64,000 nucleotides of DNA from Oscillospiraceae bacterium (GCA_015065965.1 SVPH01000006.1:23188-87187); one strand, 5' to 3'; numbered from the stretch's first letter, positions 26,194 to 34,806 are shown. Notes: a model not told the origin generated them from the letters alone. A program made the numbers and translations.

Positions 26194-27095
26194 TGATTTG
26201 CTCCGTTTTGGTTTTGCAACCTCATATTGTCTATTTTTACATCGCTCAGTTCGCCTAACTCAAGTGCTTTGCCTATTGCTTTATCAGGGTCGTTCGTATG
26301 AACGTGGACCTTGATTATTCCCGAATGCTCTGCAACGGCGGGGCAGTCACCGATTTCTGAAAGAAAGTTTCTGAAGAGTTTTAAATCCGCATTATTTGAT
26401 CCGTTTATCAAAAACTCCGTGCAATATATGAATTTGATTTCGGAATCACTTACAACCGGTTGCTTTTTTTCTTCGGTTTTTATGAAGGTAATATTTTTTT
26501 GTGATTCAAGCATACCTTCCATTATATAAACCAATCCCTGTCCGCCTGCGTCAACAAAGCCGTGTTTTTTCAGCATCGGCAGAAGATTTGGTGTTGATTT
26601 AAGAGAAACTCTTGCACCGTTTACCGCTTCAATAAAAGTTTCTTGAGCGCTTTTGCCCTTGGAGGCGGCTGAAATTGCTTTTGAAGCAGCAAGACGGATA
26701 ACCGTCAGAATCGTACCCTCCATAGGTTTATCTATTGCGGAATATGCTTCGTTACAGCCTGCTTCAAGTCCTTTTGCAAGCGAGAGCGCATCTATAAACT
26801 CAAGATCTTTGACACTTTGGGCAAAGCCTTTGAAAATGAGGGAAAAGATAACGCCGGAGTTGCCTCTTGCGCTGCGAAAAAGTTCGCCTGCAATTCTGTC
26901 TGCAAGTTCACCTGCTGCCATTTCAGGCAAGTGCTTGATTTTTTCTGCGCAGCCTGTAAGTGTAAGGGACAGATTTGTACCTGTATCGCCGTCGGGGACA
27001 GGGAAAACATTGATTGAGTTAACTTCAGCGGTGTGTTTTGCAATGTTTTCTGCACCGCTGATAAATGAGTTTTTAAGTATTTCGGAACTTATCAT
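26163..27095 (-). CDS. Truncated FakA/YloV-like DAK2-domain kinase
   Basis: 310 residues against about 550 for FakA/YloV. Residues 1-205 form the DhaL/DAK2 kinase domain with the Mg/ATP loop INVFPVPDGDTGTNLSLTL and RSARGNSGVIFSLI. Residues 220-300 keep the middle domain with its likely Zn ligands: Cys in FIYCTEFLI and His-x-His in IKVHVHTNDPD. The C-terminal domain that meets FakB is missing, and the last residues are encoded within recG. FakA phosphorylates FakB-bound fatty acids for phospholipid synthesis. Gene order fak-recG is conserved in Firmicutes, so this is the right locus with the end lost. It may still be active with a separate partner. Confidence 0.8.
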   Translation of the reverse strand: MISSEILKNSFISGAENIAKHTAEVNSINVFPVPDGDTGTNLSLTLTGCAEKIKHLPEMAAGELADRIAGELFRSARGNSGVIFSLIFKGFAQSVKDLEFIDALSLAKGLEAGCNEAYSAIDKPMEGTILTVIRLAASKAISAASKGKSAQETFIEAVNGARVSLKSTPNLLPMLKKHGFVDAGGQGLVYIMEGMLESQKNITFIKTEEKKQPVVSDSEIKFIYCTEFLINGSNNADLKLFRNFLSEIGDCPAVAEHSGIIKVHVHTNDPDKAIGKALELGELSDVKIDNMRLQNQNGANQWNSTQASNI

Positions 27096-27137
27096 AATAT
27101 ATCATCCTTTCGCAGATATATTATGGCAAGTTTTTCT

Positions 27138-28607
27138 TTATTTAAAACTCCATGTTTCAATATCGTAAAAAACATCGCTGTCGCAGCACGCATAGTCAGC
27201 CTGCATGGCATTGGTGTATGATGCTGCAGCGTTTCTGTAACAAAGGGGAATAAGCGGCAAATCTTCGTTGAAGGTATTCACGAAGTCCATGAGTTCACAA
27301 CTGCCGTTTCTCAACTGAGCATATCTCTGAACCGATTGGCAATCAGGGCTTATGCCGTAGCCTTCCGCACCGCCGAGGATTGGACTTAAATCCATATTAG
27401 GCGAAAGTCTGATTTCACCGATATACATATCATATGAATTGATTTCAATTGCTTCAGTATAATATTGCGGTTCATAATCCTTGAGTTTAACCGTAAAACC
27501 GAGTTCGGTAAGATATTCCGAAATGAATTGTGCGGTTTCAAGTTTGAATTGATTTTCTTTGTTGACAAGCAGTGAAACTTCCTGCTGAGAAATATCAACG
27601 CCGGATAATTCTATCAGTTCTCGTGCTTTATCCATGTCCGCTGAAATAATAAGGTCCTTTGATGCGAGCATATGCCAGTCGGGATTAAACGGCGAATACG
27701 CTGCTCTTGCATGCCCTTGAAATGCGGTTGCTGTTATTTCTTTTCGGTCAACTGCAAGATTGATTGCCTGACGGATAAGTTGGTTTGAGAAAATCTCATT
27801 TGCTGAGTTGAATGCAAGGTACACAAAATTATTGATTCCCATATCAACGGTGTGTGCGTTAATTCTGGAGTAAGTTCCGCTGCTCAAATCATTGTAATAG
27901 AAACCGGTGTTGCCGATTTCAAGGCTGCTCTCAACAGAATTATTGTCTCTTACGGGGACAAGCATAATTGTTTTGATTATCGGATTAAATCCCGATTTTT
28001 TGCTGTTGACAACAAGATAGATTGTTTCGCCCGAAATTTGAGACATGTATCTGCCTGAGCCTGCGGGCAGTTCGCCCTCGGAACCGTTTTTGACTATTGG
28101 GAATGTCAAACAGGCGAGAGCATAAGGGTCTGCGTTTTCGAGTGTAAATACAAGCATGTTTGATGCGGATATGCTCACAGACAGAAAATTTCTCAGCCTT
28201 TCGGAATAACAAGGTGATTCTTTGGCTTTATTAAATGAATAAGCAACATCGTTTGCCGTCAGTGCAGTACCGTCTGAAAACTGAGCGGTGTTGAGCGTGA
28301 CATTGATTGAATTGCCGCTGACGATTGAACTTTTTGCGATAACGGGAATCGGCTGATAAGCCTTGTCCAGTTTATAAAGACCGTCATAAACAAGCCCGAG
28401 AATCTGAATGTTTGCACTCATTGTGCAGGTAAAAGGATCAAGCGTATCGGCTTTTGAATAAGCAAGTTTAAGTGTGTTAAGCGAGCCTTCGTTAAGGTTT
28501 GACACTATATGAGGGTCATCTGCGGACGGCTCCTTCGTGGTGTCACATCCGTAAAACACTGTGCAGAGTAAAGATAATATAAGAACCAAAGCGGCGATTT
28601 TTTTCAT
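27138..28607 (-). CDS. Peptide/oligopeptide ABC transporter substrate-binding lipoprotein
   Basis: 489 residues of the SBP_bac_5 family. A lipoprotein signal is clear: MKKIAALVLILSLLCTVFYGC with Cys 21. The family-typical opening is LKLAYSKADTLDPFTC, followed by GLVYDGLYKLDKAYQPIPVI, and AQFSDGTALTANDVAYSF is the signature block. It captures peptides or related solutes outside the membrane for an ABC importer, but no permease or ATPase gene is adjacent. It is separated from tcdA by 6 nt, so the two share a transcript. Confidence 0.85.
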   Translation of the reverse strand: MKKIAALVLILSLLCTVFYGCDTTKEPSADDPHIVSNLNEGSLNTLKLAYSKADTLDPFTCTMSANIQILGLVYDGLYKLDKAYQPIPVIAKSSIVSGNSINVTLNTAQFSDGTALTANDVAYSFNKAKESPCYSERLRNFLSVSISASNMLVFTLENADPYALACLTFPIVKNGSEGELPAGSGRYMSQISGETIYLVVNSKKSGFNPIIKTIMLVPVRDNNSVESSLEIGNTGFYYNDLSSGTYSRINAHTVDMGINNFVYLAFNSANEIFSNQLIRQAINLAVDRKEITATAFQGHARAAYSPFNPDWHMLASKDLIISADMDKARELIELSGVDISQQEVSLLVNKENQFKLETAQFISEYLTELGFTVKLKDYEPQYYTEAIEINSYDMYIGEIRLSPNMDLSPILGGAEGYGISPDCQSVQRYAQLRNGSCELMDFVNTFNEDLPLIPLCYRNAAASYTNAMQADYACCDSDVFYDIETWSFK

Positions 28608-28613
28608 TTTATT

Positions 28614-29318
28614 TCACCTTAAATCAAGAATTATTTTGCCTGCCATTATCATGCCTGCAACAGGCGGAACAAACGGAAGGCTTGCAGGGGTCTGCCGTTT
28701 GCCCGAGTCTTCGCTTGATTGAGCAGGCTTCACGGGTTCTTCGGGTGACCATACAACATTGAGTTTTTTTATACCTCTTTTTCTAAGTTCCGTACGCATA
28801 ACCCTGCAAAGCGGACAGCCGCTTGTTTTGAAAATATCGGAAACCGTGAAAAGGGAAGGATTGAATTTATTGCCCGTGCCCATGCAGGAAATCATAGGTA
28901 TGCCGAGTTGCTGTGATTTGACGGCAAGGTCGATCTTAGCGCTTACGGTGTCAATTGCATCGGCGATATAGTCATATTTTTCAAGGGAGAATTCATCTGA
29001 ATTTTCGGGCAGATAGAATTTTTGGAGAGCAATGACTTCGCAAAGGGGATTGATATCAAGAATTCGCTCTTTCACAACTTCAACTTTAGGTTTGCCAACT
29101 GTTGAATGCAGTGCACAAAGTTGACGGTTGATGTTGGTGACAGAAACGGTGTCATTATCAACGAGCGTAATTTTGCCTATTCCTGCTCTTGCGAGCGCTT
29201 CTGCAGTGTATGAGCCGACTCCGCCAAGCCCGAAAAGGATGACGTTTTTGCCTGCAAGATTTGCTGTTGAATCTTTGCCCAGCATCATTTCCGTTCTCAA
29301 AAACTGTGAATGCTCCAC
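28614..29318 (-). CDS. tcdA: tRNA threonylcarbamoyladenosine dehydratase TcdA
   Basis: 234 residues of the ThiF/MoeB/E1-like superfamily. The ATP site is LFGLGGVGSYTAEALARAG with the acidic LVDNDTVSVTNINRQ. The region CPLCRVMRTELRKRG and the end PFVPPVAGMIMAGKIILDL are characteristic of TcdA (CsdL) rather than ThiF or MoeB. It cyclises t6A at position 37 of ANN-decoding tRNAs using ATP. It is a cytoplasmic, membrane-associated housekeeping enzyme. Confidence 0.87.
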   Translation of the reverse strand: MEHSQFLRTEMMLGKDSTANLAGKNVILFGLGGVGSYTAEALARAGIGKITLVDNDTVSVTNINRQLCALHSTVGKPKVEVVKERILDINPLCEVIALQKFYLPENSDEFSLEKYDYIADAIDTVSAKIDLAVKSQQLGIPMISCMGTGNKFNPSLFTVSDIFKTSGCPLCRVMRTELRKRGIKKLNVVWSPEEPVKPAQSSEDSGKRQTPASLPFVPPVAGMIMAGKIILDLR

Positions 29319-29401
29319 TTATCTGCACCTCTCCATACTAATACATAATATATAATACAACAAAACTGCCCTTATTGTAAACCATATTTTTAATTTTAAT
29401 A

Positions 29402-29430
29402 TTGTATTTTTTCGCAAATTAATATATAAT
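29402..29430 (+). promoter_or_regulatory. Promoter of ychF
   Basis: TTGTAT at 29402-29407, a 17-bp spacer and TATAAT at 29425-29430, followed by a GAAAGGA ribosome site before ATG 29467. A short inverted repeat GAGTTAATAACTC lies in the leader. Confidence 0.65.
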
Positions 29431-29466
29431 GTTTGAGTTAATAACTCAGCGAAAGGATATTTTAAA

Positions 29467-30561
29467 ATGAAACTCGGTATAGTTGGTCTGCCCAATGTCG
29501 GCAAGAGCACACTTTTCAATGCAATAACAAACGCAGGCGCTCAGTCTGCAAACTATGCTTTCTGTACAATCGAACCCAACGTAGGCGTTGTTTCAGTGCC
29601 CGATGAAAGGCTCGATAAACTTGCAGAACTTTATAATCCCGTTAAAATCACCCCTGCATTTATCGAATTTGTTGATATCGCAGGTCTTGTAAGAGGTGCA
29701 TCAAAGGGTGAGGGTCTCGGCAATAAGTTCCTCTCTCATATCCGTGAGGTTGATGCTGTTATCCATGTTGTGCGTTGTTTTGAGGATGATGATATCGTTC
29801 ATGTTGATGCAACAATTGACCCTGAAAGAGATATTGAAACAATCAACCTTGAACTTATTCTTTCCGATATCGAAATGGTTGAGCGCAGAATTGACCGTGT
29901 AACAAAGGCGATGAAGGGTGATAAAACCCTTGCAAGCGAACTCGAATTCCTTAAAAGACTTCAGCAGTCGCTTGAAGATAATGTTCCCGCAAGAAACCTT
30001 GAATGCGATGAGAATGAAAAGGCATGGCTTGCCGAAATTGCACTTCTTACCGCAAAACCCGTTATTTATGCGTGTAATATGAGCGAGAGCGATTTTGCTG
30101 GCGGTCTTGATAATAATGCACACTATAAGAAGGTTTGCACTATTGCTGAGGCAGAGGGCAGCGAGGTTCTTCCTATTTGCGCTGAACTTGAAGCACAGAT
30201 TGCTTCCCTTGAGAAAGAAGAAAAAGAGATGTTCCTTGAGGAACTCGGTGTTGAATCGGGCGGTCTTGATTTGCTTGTCAAAAAGAGTTATGCGCTTCTC
30301 GGCCTTATTTCTTACCTTACCGCAGGTCAGCCCGAAGTAAGAGCATGGACTATTACAAAAGGCACAAAAGCACCTCAGGCTGCAGGCAAAATCCACAGCG
30401 ATTTTGAAAGAGGCTTTATCAGAGCAGAAGTTATCGCTTATGAAGACCTCATTGAACTCGGTTCAATTGCTGCGGCAAAGGAAAAGGGCCTTGTAAGAAG
30501 TGAAGGCAAGGAATATGTTATGAAAGACGGCGATGTTGTTCTTTTCAGATTCAATGTATAA
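29467..30561 (+). CDS. ychF: Redox-regulated ATPase YchF
   Basis: 364 residues. The G1 loop [18 protein letters not shown], the G3 block [20 protein letters not shown] and the altered G4 (NMSE in place of NKxD) show the Obg-related YchF/OLA1 type that prefers ATP. The C-terminal TGS-like domain has [20 protein letters not shown] and [15 protein letters not shown]. It binds ribosomes and influences oxidative-stress responses. Length and all family blocks are intact. A strong terminator follows directly. Confidence 0.96.
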   Translation: MKLGIVGLPNVGKSTLFNAITNAGAQSANYAFCTIEPNVGVVSVPDERLDKLAELYNPVKITPAFIEFVDIAGLVRGASKGEGLGNKFLSHIREVDAVIHVVRCFEDDDIVHVDATIDPERDIETINLELILSDIEMVERRIDRVTKAMKGDKTLASELEFLKRLQQSLEDNVPARNLECDENEKAWLAEIALLTAKPVIYACNMSESDFAGGLDNNAHYKKVCTIAEAEGSEVLPICAELEAQIASLEKEEKEMFLEELGVESGGLDLLVKKSYALLGLISYLTAGQPEVRAWTITKGTKAPQAAGKIHSDFERGFIRAEVIAYEDLIELGSIAAAKEKGLVRSEGKEYVMKDGDVVLFRFNV

Positions 30562-30575
30562 TTTAAAATGCAAAT

Positions 30576-30622
30576 AAATCACACTCCCTGTGGAAAGATA
30601 CACAGGGAGTGTGATTTTTTTT
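30576..30622 (+). terminator. Terminator of ychF overlapping the next gene's translation start
   Basis: AAATCACACTCCCTGTG and CACAGGGAGTGTGATTT form a perfect 17-bp stem with an 8-nt loop, followed by a T run to 30622. The 3' arm contains GGGAG, the ribosome site of the penicillin-binding protein, whose TTG start overlaps the T run. Confidence 0.88.
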
Positions 30623-32213
30623 GAAGAAACGTGCAGCAGTGGTTTTAGGAATTCTTGTTTTTGTGTTTGGAGTCATAGGTGTCAGAATCGGTTATATAAC
30701 AACCGATGTCAAGCAGGCGGCTGTTCCGCAGTCTGCAATGACAATAGACATTGAAACACTGAGAGGAACAATCTATGATTGCAACTTGCAGCCTCTGACC
30801 AACGGAGAAACATCTGTTTATGTTGCCGCAAAGCCTTCGGGGTATGCTCTCGGTCAGATAAAAGGTAAGGTTTTGCCTGAGGTGTTTGAATCAGTTCTTG
30901 AACGCATGTCAACGGGTAAGCCCGTTGCGGTTAAAGTGGATTCTTCAGTTGTATCCAGTAAGGATATCAAGGAAATTAAAGTGCCTGAGAGATATGATTC
31001 ATCTTCGCTCGCATGCCATGTTATCGGTTACCTTAACGGTGAAGGCCACGGTGTAAGCGGAATTGAAAAATCTTTTGACAGTTTGCTGTTGCGAGGAACA
31101 TCAACTGTCAGCGTTAGGTTTTCCTCCAATGCAAAGGGCAGAGTAATGCTCGGTGAAGAAATTGTTGTAACAGGTAACGGAATGCCGAAAAGCGGCGTTG
31201 TGTTGACTATTGATAAAAATATACAGGCAATAACCGAAAAAGCGCTCGATGATTCAGGCGCAGACTGTGCGGCTGCAGTTGTAATTGAAATTGAAAGCGG
31301 AGCAATAAGAGCATGTGTTTCAAGACCGATTTTTGATCAGAATAACATTGCACAAAGTCTTGATGATGAAAAATCACCGCTTATCAACAGGGCGTTTTTA
31401 CCGTTCACTGTAGGATCGGTTTTTAAACCCGTTGTTGCCGCTGCTGCCCTTGAAAACGGAATTGACAAAAATTTTGAATATAACTGTACAGGCAGTGTGA
31501 CATACAACGGTGTAACATTCAATTGCCACAAAAAGGAAGGGCACGGCATCCTTGATATGTCGGGTGCTGTTGCACAATCATGCAACACTTATTTTATCGC
31601 TCTTGCACTTGAAACGGGAGCGGATAATGTTTTGAAAACTGCTGAAAAATTCGGCTTTGGAAAAGAAACCGTTTTTTCGAACGGAATTAAAGCAGCCGCC
31701 GGATATCTGCCCGAATTGAACGAACTTGATTCAAAAGCATCGGTGGCAAATATATCGTTCGGTCAGGGTTTGCTTCTTGCAACACCGGTTCAAATTTGCG
31801 CGGTTATGGCGGCAATAGCAAGGGGAGGCGTATATACAGAACCGTATCTGATTGAGGGAGAAACAGATGAAAACGGCGATTTTGTTCAAATCAGATCATA
31901 CGGAGAGCGAAAACAAATCATTTCTGTTGAATCAGCAGATCTTTTGAAAGGGTTTCTTGAAAGAGTTATAAAAGAAGGCAGCGGAAGCCGTGCATCAAGT
32001 GATTTTGTATCTGCAGCCGGCAAAACTGCAACCGCACAGACAGGCAAAACAGAAAACGGCGAAGAAATATATAATGCATGGTTTGCAGGTTATTTTCCTG
32101 CGGATAATCCCAGGTTTGCAGTTGCAATTTTAAAAGAAAATGGCGGAGAGGGTGCGGTGAGTTGTGCTCCTGTTTTTAAAGAAATTGCCGAAAATTGCAG
32201 ACAATATTACTAA
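30621..32213 (+). CDS. Class B penicillin-binding protein (transpeptidase)
   Basis: 530 residues from TTG 30621. The start is fixed by the membrane anchor that begins at once (MKKRAAVVLGILVFVFGVIG). A dimerisation-type domain (about 40-190) includes YLNGEGHGVSGIEKSFD. The transpeptidase domain has SVFK (about residue 266, catalytic Ser), SCN in AQSCNTYFIAL and KTA in AGKTATAQTG. These enzymes cross-link peptidoglycan and are beta-lactam targets. At 530 residues it is a compact PBP2/SpoVD-like form without PASTA repeats. The ribosome site lies in the 3' arm of the ychF terminator, which suggests poor translation of read-through transcripts and perhaps a promoter inside or before ychF. Confidence 0.87.
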   Translation: MKKRAAVVLGILVFVFGVIGVRIGYITTDVKQAAVPQSAMTIDIETLRGTIYDCNLQPLTNGETSVYVAAKPSGYALGQIKGKVLPEVFESVLERMSTGKPVAVKVDSSVVSSKDIKEIKVPERYDSSSLACHVIGYLNGEGHGVSGIEKSFDSLLLRGTSTVSVRFSSNAKGRVMLGEEIVVTGNGMPKSGVVLTIDKNIQAITEKALDDSGADCAAAVVIEIESGAIRACVSRPIFDQNNIAQSLDDEKSPLINRAFLPFTVGSVFKPVVAAAALENGIDKNFEYNCTGSVTYNGVTFNCHKKEGHGILDMSGAVAQSCNTYFIALALETGADNVLKTAEKFGFGKETVFSNGIKAAAGYLPELNELDSKASVANISFGQGLLLATPVQICAVMAAIARGGVYTEPYLIEGETDENGDFVQIRSYGERKQIISVESADLLKGFLERVIKEGSGSRASSDFVSAAGKTATAQTGKTENGEEIYNAWFAGYFPADNPRFAVAILKENGGEGAVSCAPVFKEIAENCRQYY

Positions 32214-32271
32214 AACAAATGCAAATGTTTTATACAAAATGCCAAAAATTGGGTAAAAAGCCATTTTTCTA

Positions 32272-32300
32272 TTGAAAAAATATTGCATTTGGAATATAAT
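32272..32300 (+). promoter_or_regulatory. Promoter of the small gene at 32337
   Basis: TTGAAA at 32272-32277, a 17-bp spacer and TATAAT at 32295-32300. Confidence 0.7.
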
Positions 32301-32302
32301 AT

Positions 32303-32317
32303 GTGACGCATCGTCAC
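32303..32317. promoter_or_regulatory. Palindrome at the transcription start, candidate operator
   Basis: GTGACG-CAT-CGTCAC is a perfect 6-3-6 palindrome just after the -10 box, where a bound repressor would block initiation. It could also be a short 5' RNA hairpin. Confidence 0.45.
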
Positions 32318-32336
32318 TTCGACGTGAAAAGGGGTT

Positions 32337-32543
32337 ATGAAATTGTATAAAATGCAATGTAAAGAAATTGAGATAGAAGGAGAATCGCGAACGCTTTGCG
32401 GCATATCGGATGAGAGCGGTTTTTTCTGCGAATTTACTGATGATTTAGAAGAGGCGCATAGAACCGTTGAACTCCTCAACAAAAATAAGATCGAGCCTTG
32501 TCATGTTTATGATATTATTGAGGATTTGTTCTATTCGGGATGA
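32337..32543 (+). CDS. Small acidic protein, DUF6514-like
   Basis: 68 residues. AAAAGGGG precedes ATG 32337 closely; TTG 32343 would give better spacing. The C-terminal half (ISDESGFFCEFTDDLEEA, then HVYDIIEDLF) resembles DUF6514, a small clostridial family of unknown role. It has its own consensus promoter and an operator-like palindrome, so it is probably regulated. No function is known. Confidence 0.6.
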   Translation: MKLYKMQCKEIEIEGESRTLCGISDESGFFCEFTDDLEEAHRTVELLNKNKIEPCHVYDIIEDLFYSG

Positions 32544-32609
32544 GATAATTGAAACAAAAAATTCTGAAAAACAAATAAAAAATAATTTAAAAAATTTTTG
32601 AAAAAACCC

Positions 32610-32638
32610 TTGACAATACCATTCTACTTTGCTATAAT
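32610..32638 (+). promoter_or_regulatory. Consensus promoter of tRNA-Leu genes
   Basis: TTGACA at 32610-32615, a 17-bp spacer and TATAAT at 32633-32638, an exact consensus match 30 bp before the first tRNA. Confidence 0.85.
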
Positions 32639-32667
32639 AGGCAACGTTCCGAGCGAACAAAAGATAT

Positions 32668-32751
32668 GCGAGAGTGGCGGAATCGGCAGACGCGCACGTT
32701 TGAGCGGCGTGTGGTAATCCCGTACGGGTTCAAGTCCCGTCTCTCGCACCA
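32668..32751 (+). tRNA. tRNA-Leu (GAG)
   Basis: 84 nt with encoded CCA. Acceptor arms GCGAGAG/CTCTCGC, anticodon stem CACGT/GCGTG with loop TTGAGCG (anticodon GAG at 32702-32704), a class II variable arm and T loop TTCAAGT. Base 37 reads C where a purine is usual. Confidence 0.88.
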
Positions 32752-32752
32752 G

Positions 32753-32779
32753 GAGGATTCCGCAAGGAATCCTCTTTTT
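32753..32779 (+). terminator. Terminator after tRNA-Leu (GAG)
   Basis: GAGGATTCC and GGAATCCTC form a 9-bp stem with loop GCAA, then TTTTT. Confidence 0.8.
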
Positions 32780-32852
32780 AATAAGCGGAATTAAGCACAG
32801 TGCTCCGCCTCGGCTGCCCGACCGTGTAAAATTTACGGGCAAAACAGAATAT

Positions 32853-32939
32853 GCGGATATGGCGGAATTGGCAGACGCGTTAGATTCAGGTTCTAATGAA
32901 TGCAAGTTCGTGCAGGTTCAAGTCCTGTTATCCGCACCA
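32853..32939 (+). tRNA. tRNA-Leu (CAG)
   Basis: 87 nt with encoded CCA. Acceptor arms GCGGATA/TATCCGC, anticodon stem TTAGA/TCTAA with loop TTCAGGT (anticodon CAG at 32887-32889), a long variable arm and T loop TTCAAGT. Confidence 0.93.
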
Positions 32940-32946
32940 TAGTACT

Positions 32947-32989
32947 AATGCCGTATTGATACAATTTGTGTCGATATGGCATTTTTTTC
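32947..32989 (+). terminator. Terminator after tRNA-Leu (CAG)
   Basis: AATGCCGTAT pairs with ATATGGCATT around an AT-rich loop, followed by a T run. Confidence 0.7.
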
Positions 32990-33086
32990 TTTATAAATCT
33001 TCAATTATAACACATCTGCTGTACTGATTAATGTACTTTTGATATGTTATAATTTTGCTCATCAAATTATAAAAAGGAGATTTATA

Positions 33087-33452
33087 ATGGAAAACAGAAT
33101 TGTTATTTATCAAATTTTTAACGGAGAAACAACACCTCTGCCCGAAAGAACACCGCAAGAGAAAATTGAAATTGCGTGTGCCGAAATGGTTGGCGGAGTG
33201 TATTTCACAACAGCAAAAGAACTTGAAGAATATGTTGAAAAAACAAGAAATGAAAAGTATTTGAGAAAGCAGAAAATGAGGGCATACAGAGAGAATTGCG
33301 GACTTTTGATTGATGAAGCCGCAACCTTGCTCGGAATATCAAAAACATACCTTGTTAAAATTGAAAACGGTGAAAAAGACCCGACTCTCGAATTAGCCTT
33401 GAAAATCGCAAAGTTTTATAAAACAACGGTTGATGAATTGTTTGTAACATGA
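33087..33452 (+). CDS. Xre-family HTH regulator of the island
   Basis: 121 residues from ATG 33087 (AAGGAG upstream). The first 55 residues are an unrecognised N-terminal extension. Residues about 58-121 form a Cro/C1-type helix-turn-helix: RAYRENCGLLIDEAATLLG, then ISKTYLVKIENGEKDPTLEL as turn and recognition helix, then ALKIAKFYKTTVDELF. It is probably the transcriptional regulator of the nuclease and HEPN-like genes that follow in the same direction (43 and 16 nt gaps). Confidence 0.82.
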   Translation: MENRIVIYQIFNGETTPLPERTPQEKIEIACAEMVGGVYFTTAKELEEYVEKTRNEKYLRKQKMRAYRENCGLLIDEAATLLGISKTYLVKIENGEKDPTLELALKIAKFYKTTVDELFVT

Positions 33453-33495
33453 TACAATATAAGAAATTATTTTATTTTGCGAAGGCGGCTGTTGT

Positions 33496-34110
33496 ATGCG
33501 AAAAAAAGATGATTTATGGATGGGATTTCTTGTAATCGCAGGAATCCCTTTGCTTCTTATTTTAGAATATCCATTTGAGTTGTTGATAATATTGATAGCT
33601 ATTGCTTTGATTATCGTTTTAGCATTATTAATAAAAAATAGTGAAGGTCCTAGAAGATTAAAAAAAGCAAACAAGTTATCAGCGGCAACAAGCAAATCAG
33701 AAATTAAAATAGGTGTGTATAATCAACTTGAGATTATAGACGCAATGAAAGGTTCAGAATTTGAGACATTCGTTGTAGAATTGTTAAAATGTAATGGTTT
33801 TTCTAACGTTTCTCAAACCAAATTAAGCGGAGATTTTGGTGTTGATGTTATTGGATTTAAAGATAACAAAAAATACGTTTTTCAATGTAAACGATTTAAG
33901 GGGAAATTGGGGCTAAAACCCATTCAAGAAGCATATGCAGGAAAGAGGCATTATCGAGCAGATGAAGCAGTGGTTGTTACAAATTCTGAATTTACAAAAG
34001 CAGCAATGGAGCTTGCATCAGATACTGATATAATTTGTTGCGATAGAAATCAGCTAACTAAACTTTTAGAAAACTATGTCATACTAAAAAATAATATAAA
34101 TGTGAAGTAA
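33496..34110 (+). CDS. Membrane-anchored Mrr-like restriction endonuclease
   Basis: 204 residues. Two hydrophobic segments lie near 10-50 (MGFLVIAGIPLLLILEY and LLIILIAIALIIVLALL). The Mrr-type nuclease domain spans about 85-200. It starts with GSEFETFVVELLKCNGFSNV and has the PD-(D/E)XK core in GDFGVDVIGF and YVFQCKRF, with the family's Gln-x-Lys in place of Glu-x-Lys. Family members cut modified or foreign DNA. The membrane anchor suggests action at the site of DNA entry. It lies between a Xre regulator and a HEPN-like gene in one apparent operon. Confidence 0.82.
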   Translation: MRKKDDLWMGFLVIAGIPLLLILEYPFELLIILIAIALIIVLALLIKNSEGPRRLKKANKLSAATSKSEIKIGVYNQLEIIDAMKGSEFETFVVELLKCNGFSNVSQTKLSGDFGVDVIGFKDNKKYVFQCKRFKGKLGLKPIQEAYAGKRHYRADEAVVVTNSEFTKAAMELASDTDIICCDRNQLTKLLENYVILKNNINVK

Positions 34111-34126
34111 GCACAGGAGATGTTTT

Positions 34127-34711
34127 ATGGACGATGAGTATTTTCGAAGATATGCAAAATTACGTGAAATGGTCATGGCGTGTTATGTAGATTATACCAT
34201 TTTACAAGGAATTAAGAACTATAATGATGGTTCTGATAAAACAGGAAAAACACCAAACTGTTTTTTTGGAATAATCAATCATCATTGCATATTGACAAAA
34301 GAACATTTGGCTTTAACTTTGTGGAAATTAACTGACACTCAGGATAAATCAAACACGCTTGTTACACTTAACACATACTTAAGAAAAGAATATAAAGTGA
34401 ATATTCCTATTCTGTCAAAAGATAATAGAGAATATCGTGACAAACAACTTACGCCAATACGAAAAAAGATGCTTGCACATAATGATATAGAGAATAGTGG
34501 TGTTGTGCTGTATATTGATGAACTTTTCAAGTATTTAGAAGATGTAAAAAAAGCTTTGAATAACCTGTGCTTAGAAAAGATTGATGATCGAGTAAAGCCG
34601 ATATTGGACACTGAAATTTTTAATATGGGAGCAAGCTATCAAATCAATCAACATTTGATGTATTTACATCTTTCTGCTTTATATGAAGATGATGCAGGAG
34701 ATTCAAACTGA
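34127..34711 (+). CDS. HEPN/AbiU2-like protein
   Basis: 194 residues, all-helical in character. The pattern resembles AbiU2/HEPN-type proteins: HLALTLWKLTDTQDKSNTLV in the middle and the motif PIRKKMLAHNDIE near 110-120, which fits the RX4-6H nuclease signature of HEPN RNases. AbiU-type proteins act in abortive phage infection. It follows the nuclease gene by 16 nt with GGAGATG upstream. RNase activity is inferred from the motif and context only. Confidence 0.55.
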   Translation: MDDEYFRRYAKLREMVMACYVDYTILQGIKNYNDGSDKTGKTPNCFFGIINHHCILTKEHLALTLWKLTDTQDKSNTLVTLNTYLRKEYKVNIPILSKDNREYRDKQLTPIRKKMLAHNDIENSGVVLYIDELFKYLEDVKKALNNLCLEKIDDRVKPILDTEIFNMGASYQINQHLMYLHLSALYEDDAGDSN

Positions 34712-34755
34712 TTTCAATAATTGTATCAAAACCGTCCATCTTTGCCAAACAGTAT

Positions 34756-34806
34756 AAATCCGAACCTTATGCCAATCGGCGAAGGGTTCGGATTTGTTCT
34801 TTTTCT
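34756..34806 (+). terminator. Terminator of the Xre-Mrr-HEPN operon
   Basis: AAATCCGAACC pairs with GGTTCGGATTT, followed by GTTCTTTTTC. Confidence 0.75.

Noticed and set aside
29701..30396. 231-residue minus-strand frame
   Set aside because: It lies entirely inside ychF, which matches its family over the full length.
32624..32905. 93-residue minus-strand frame
   Set aside because: It overlaps the first tRNA-Leu gene and part of the second, and shows typical translated-tRNA residues.
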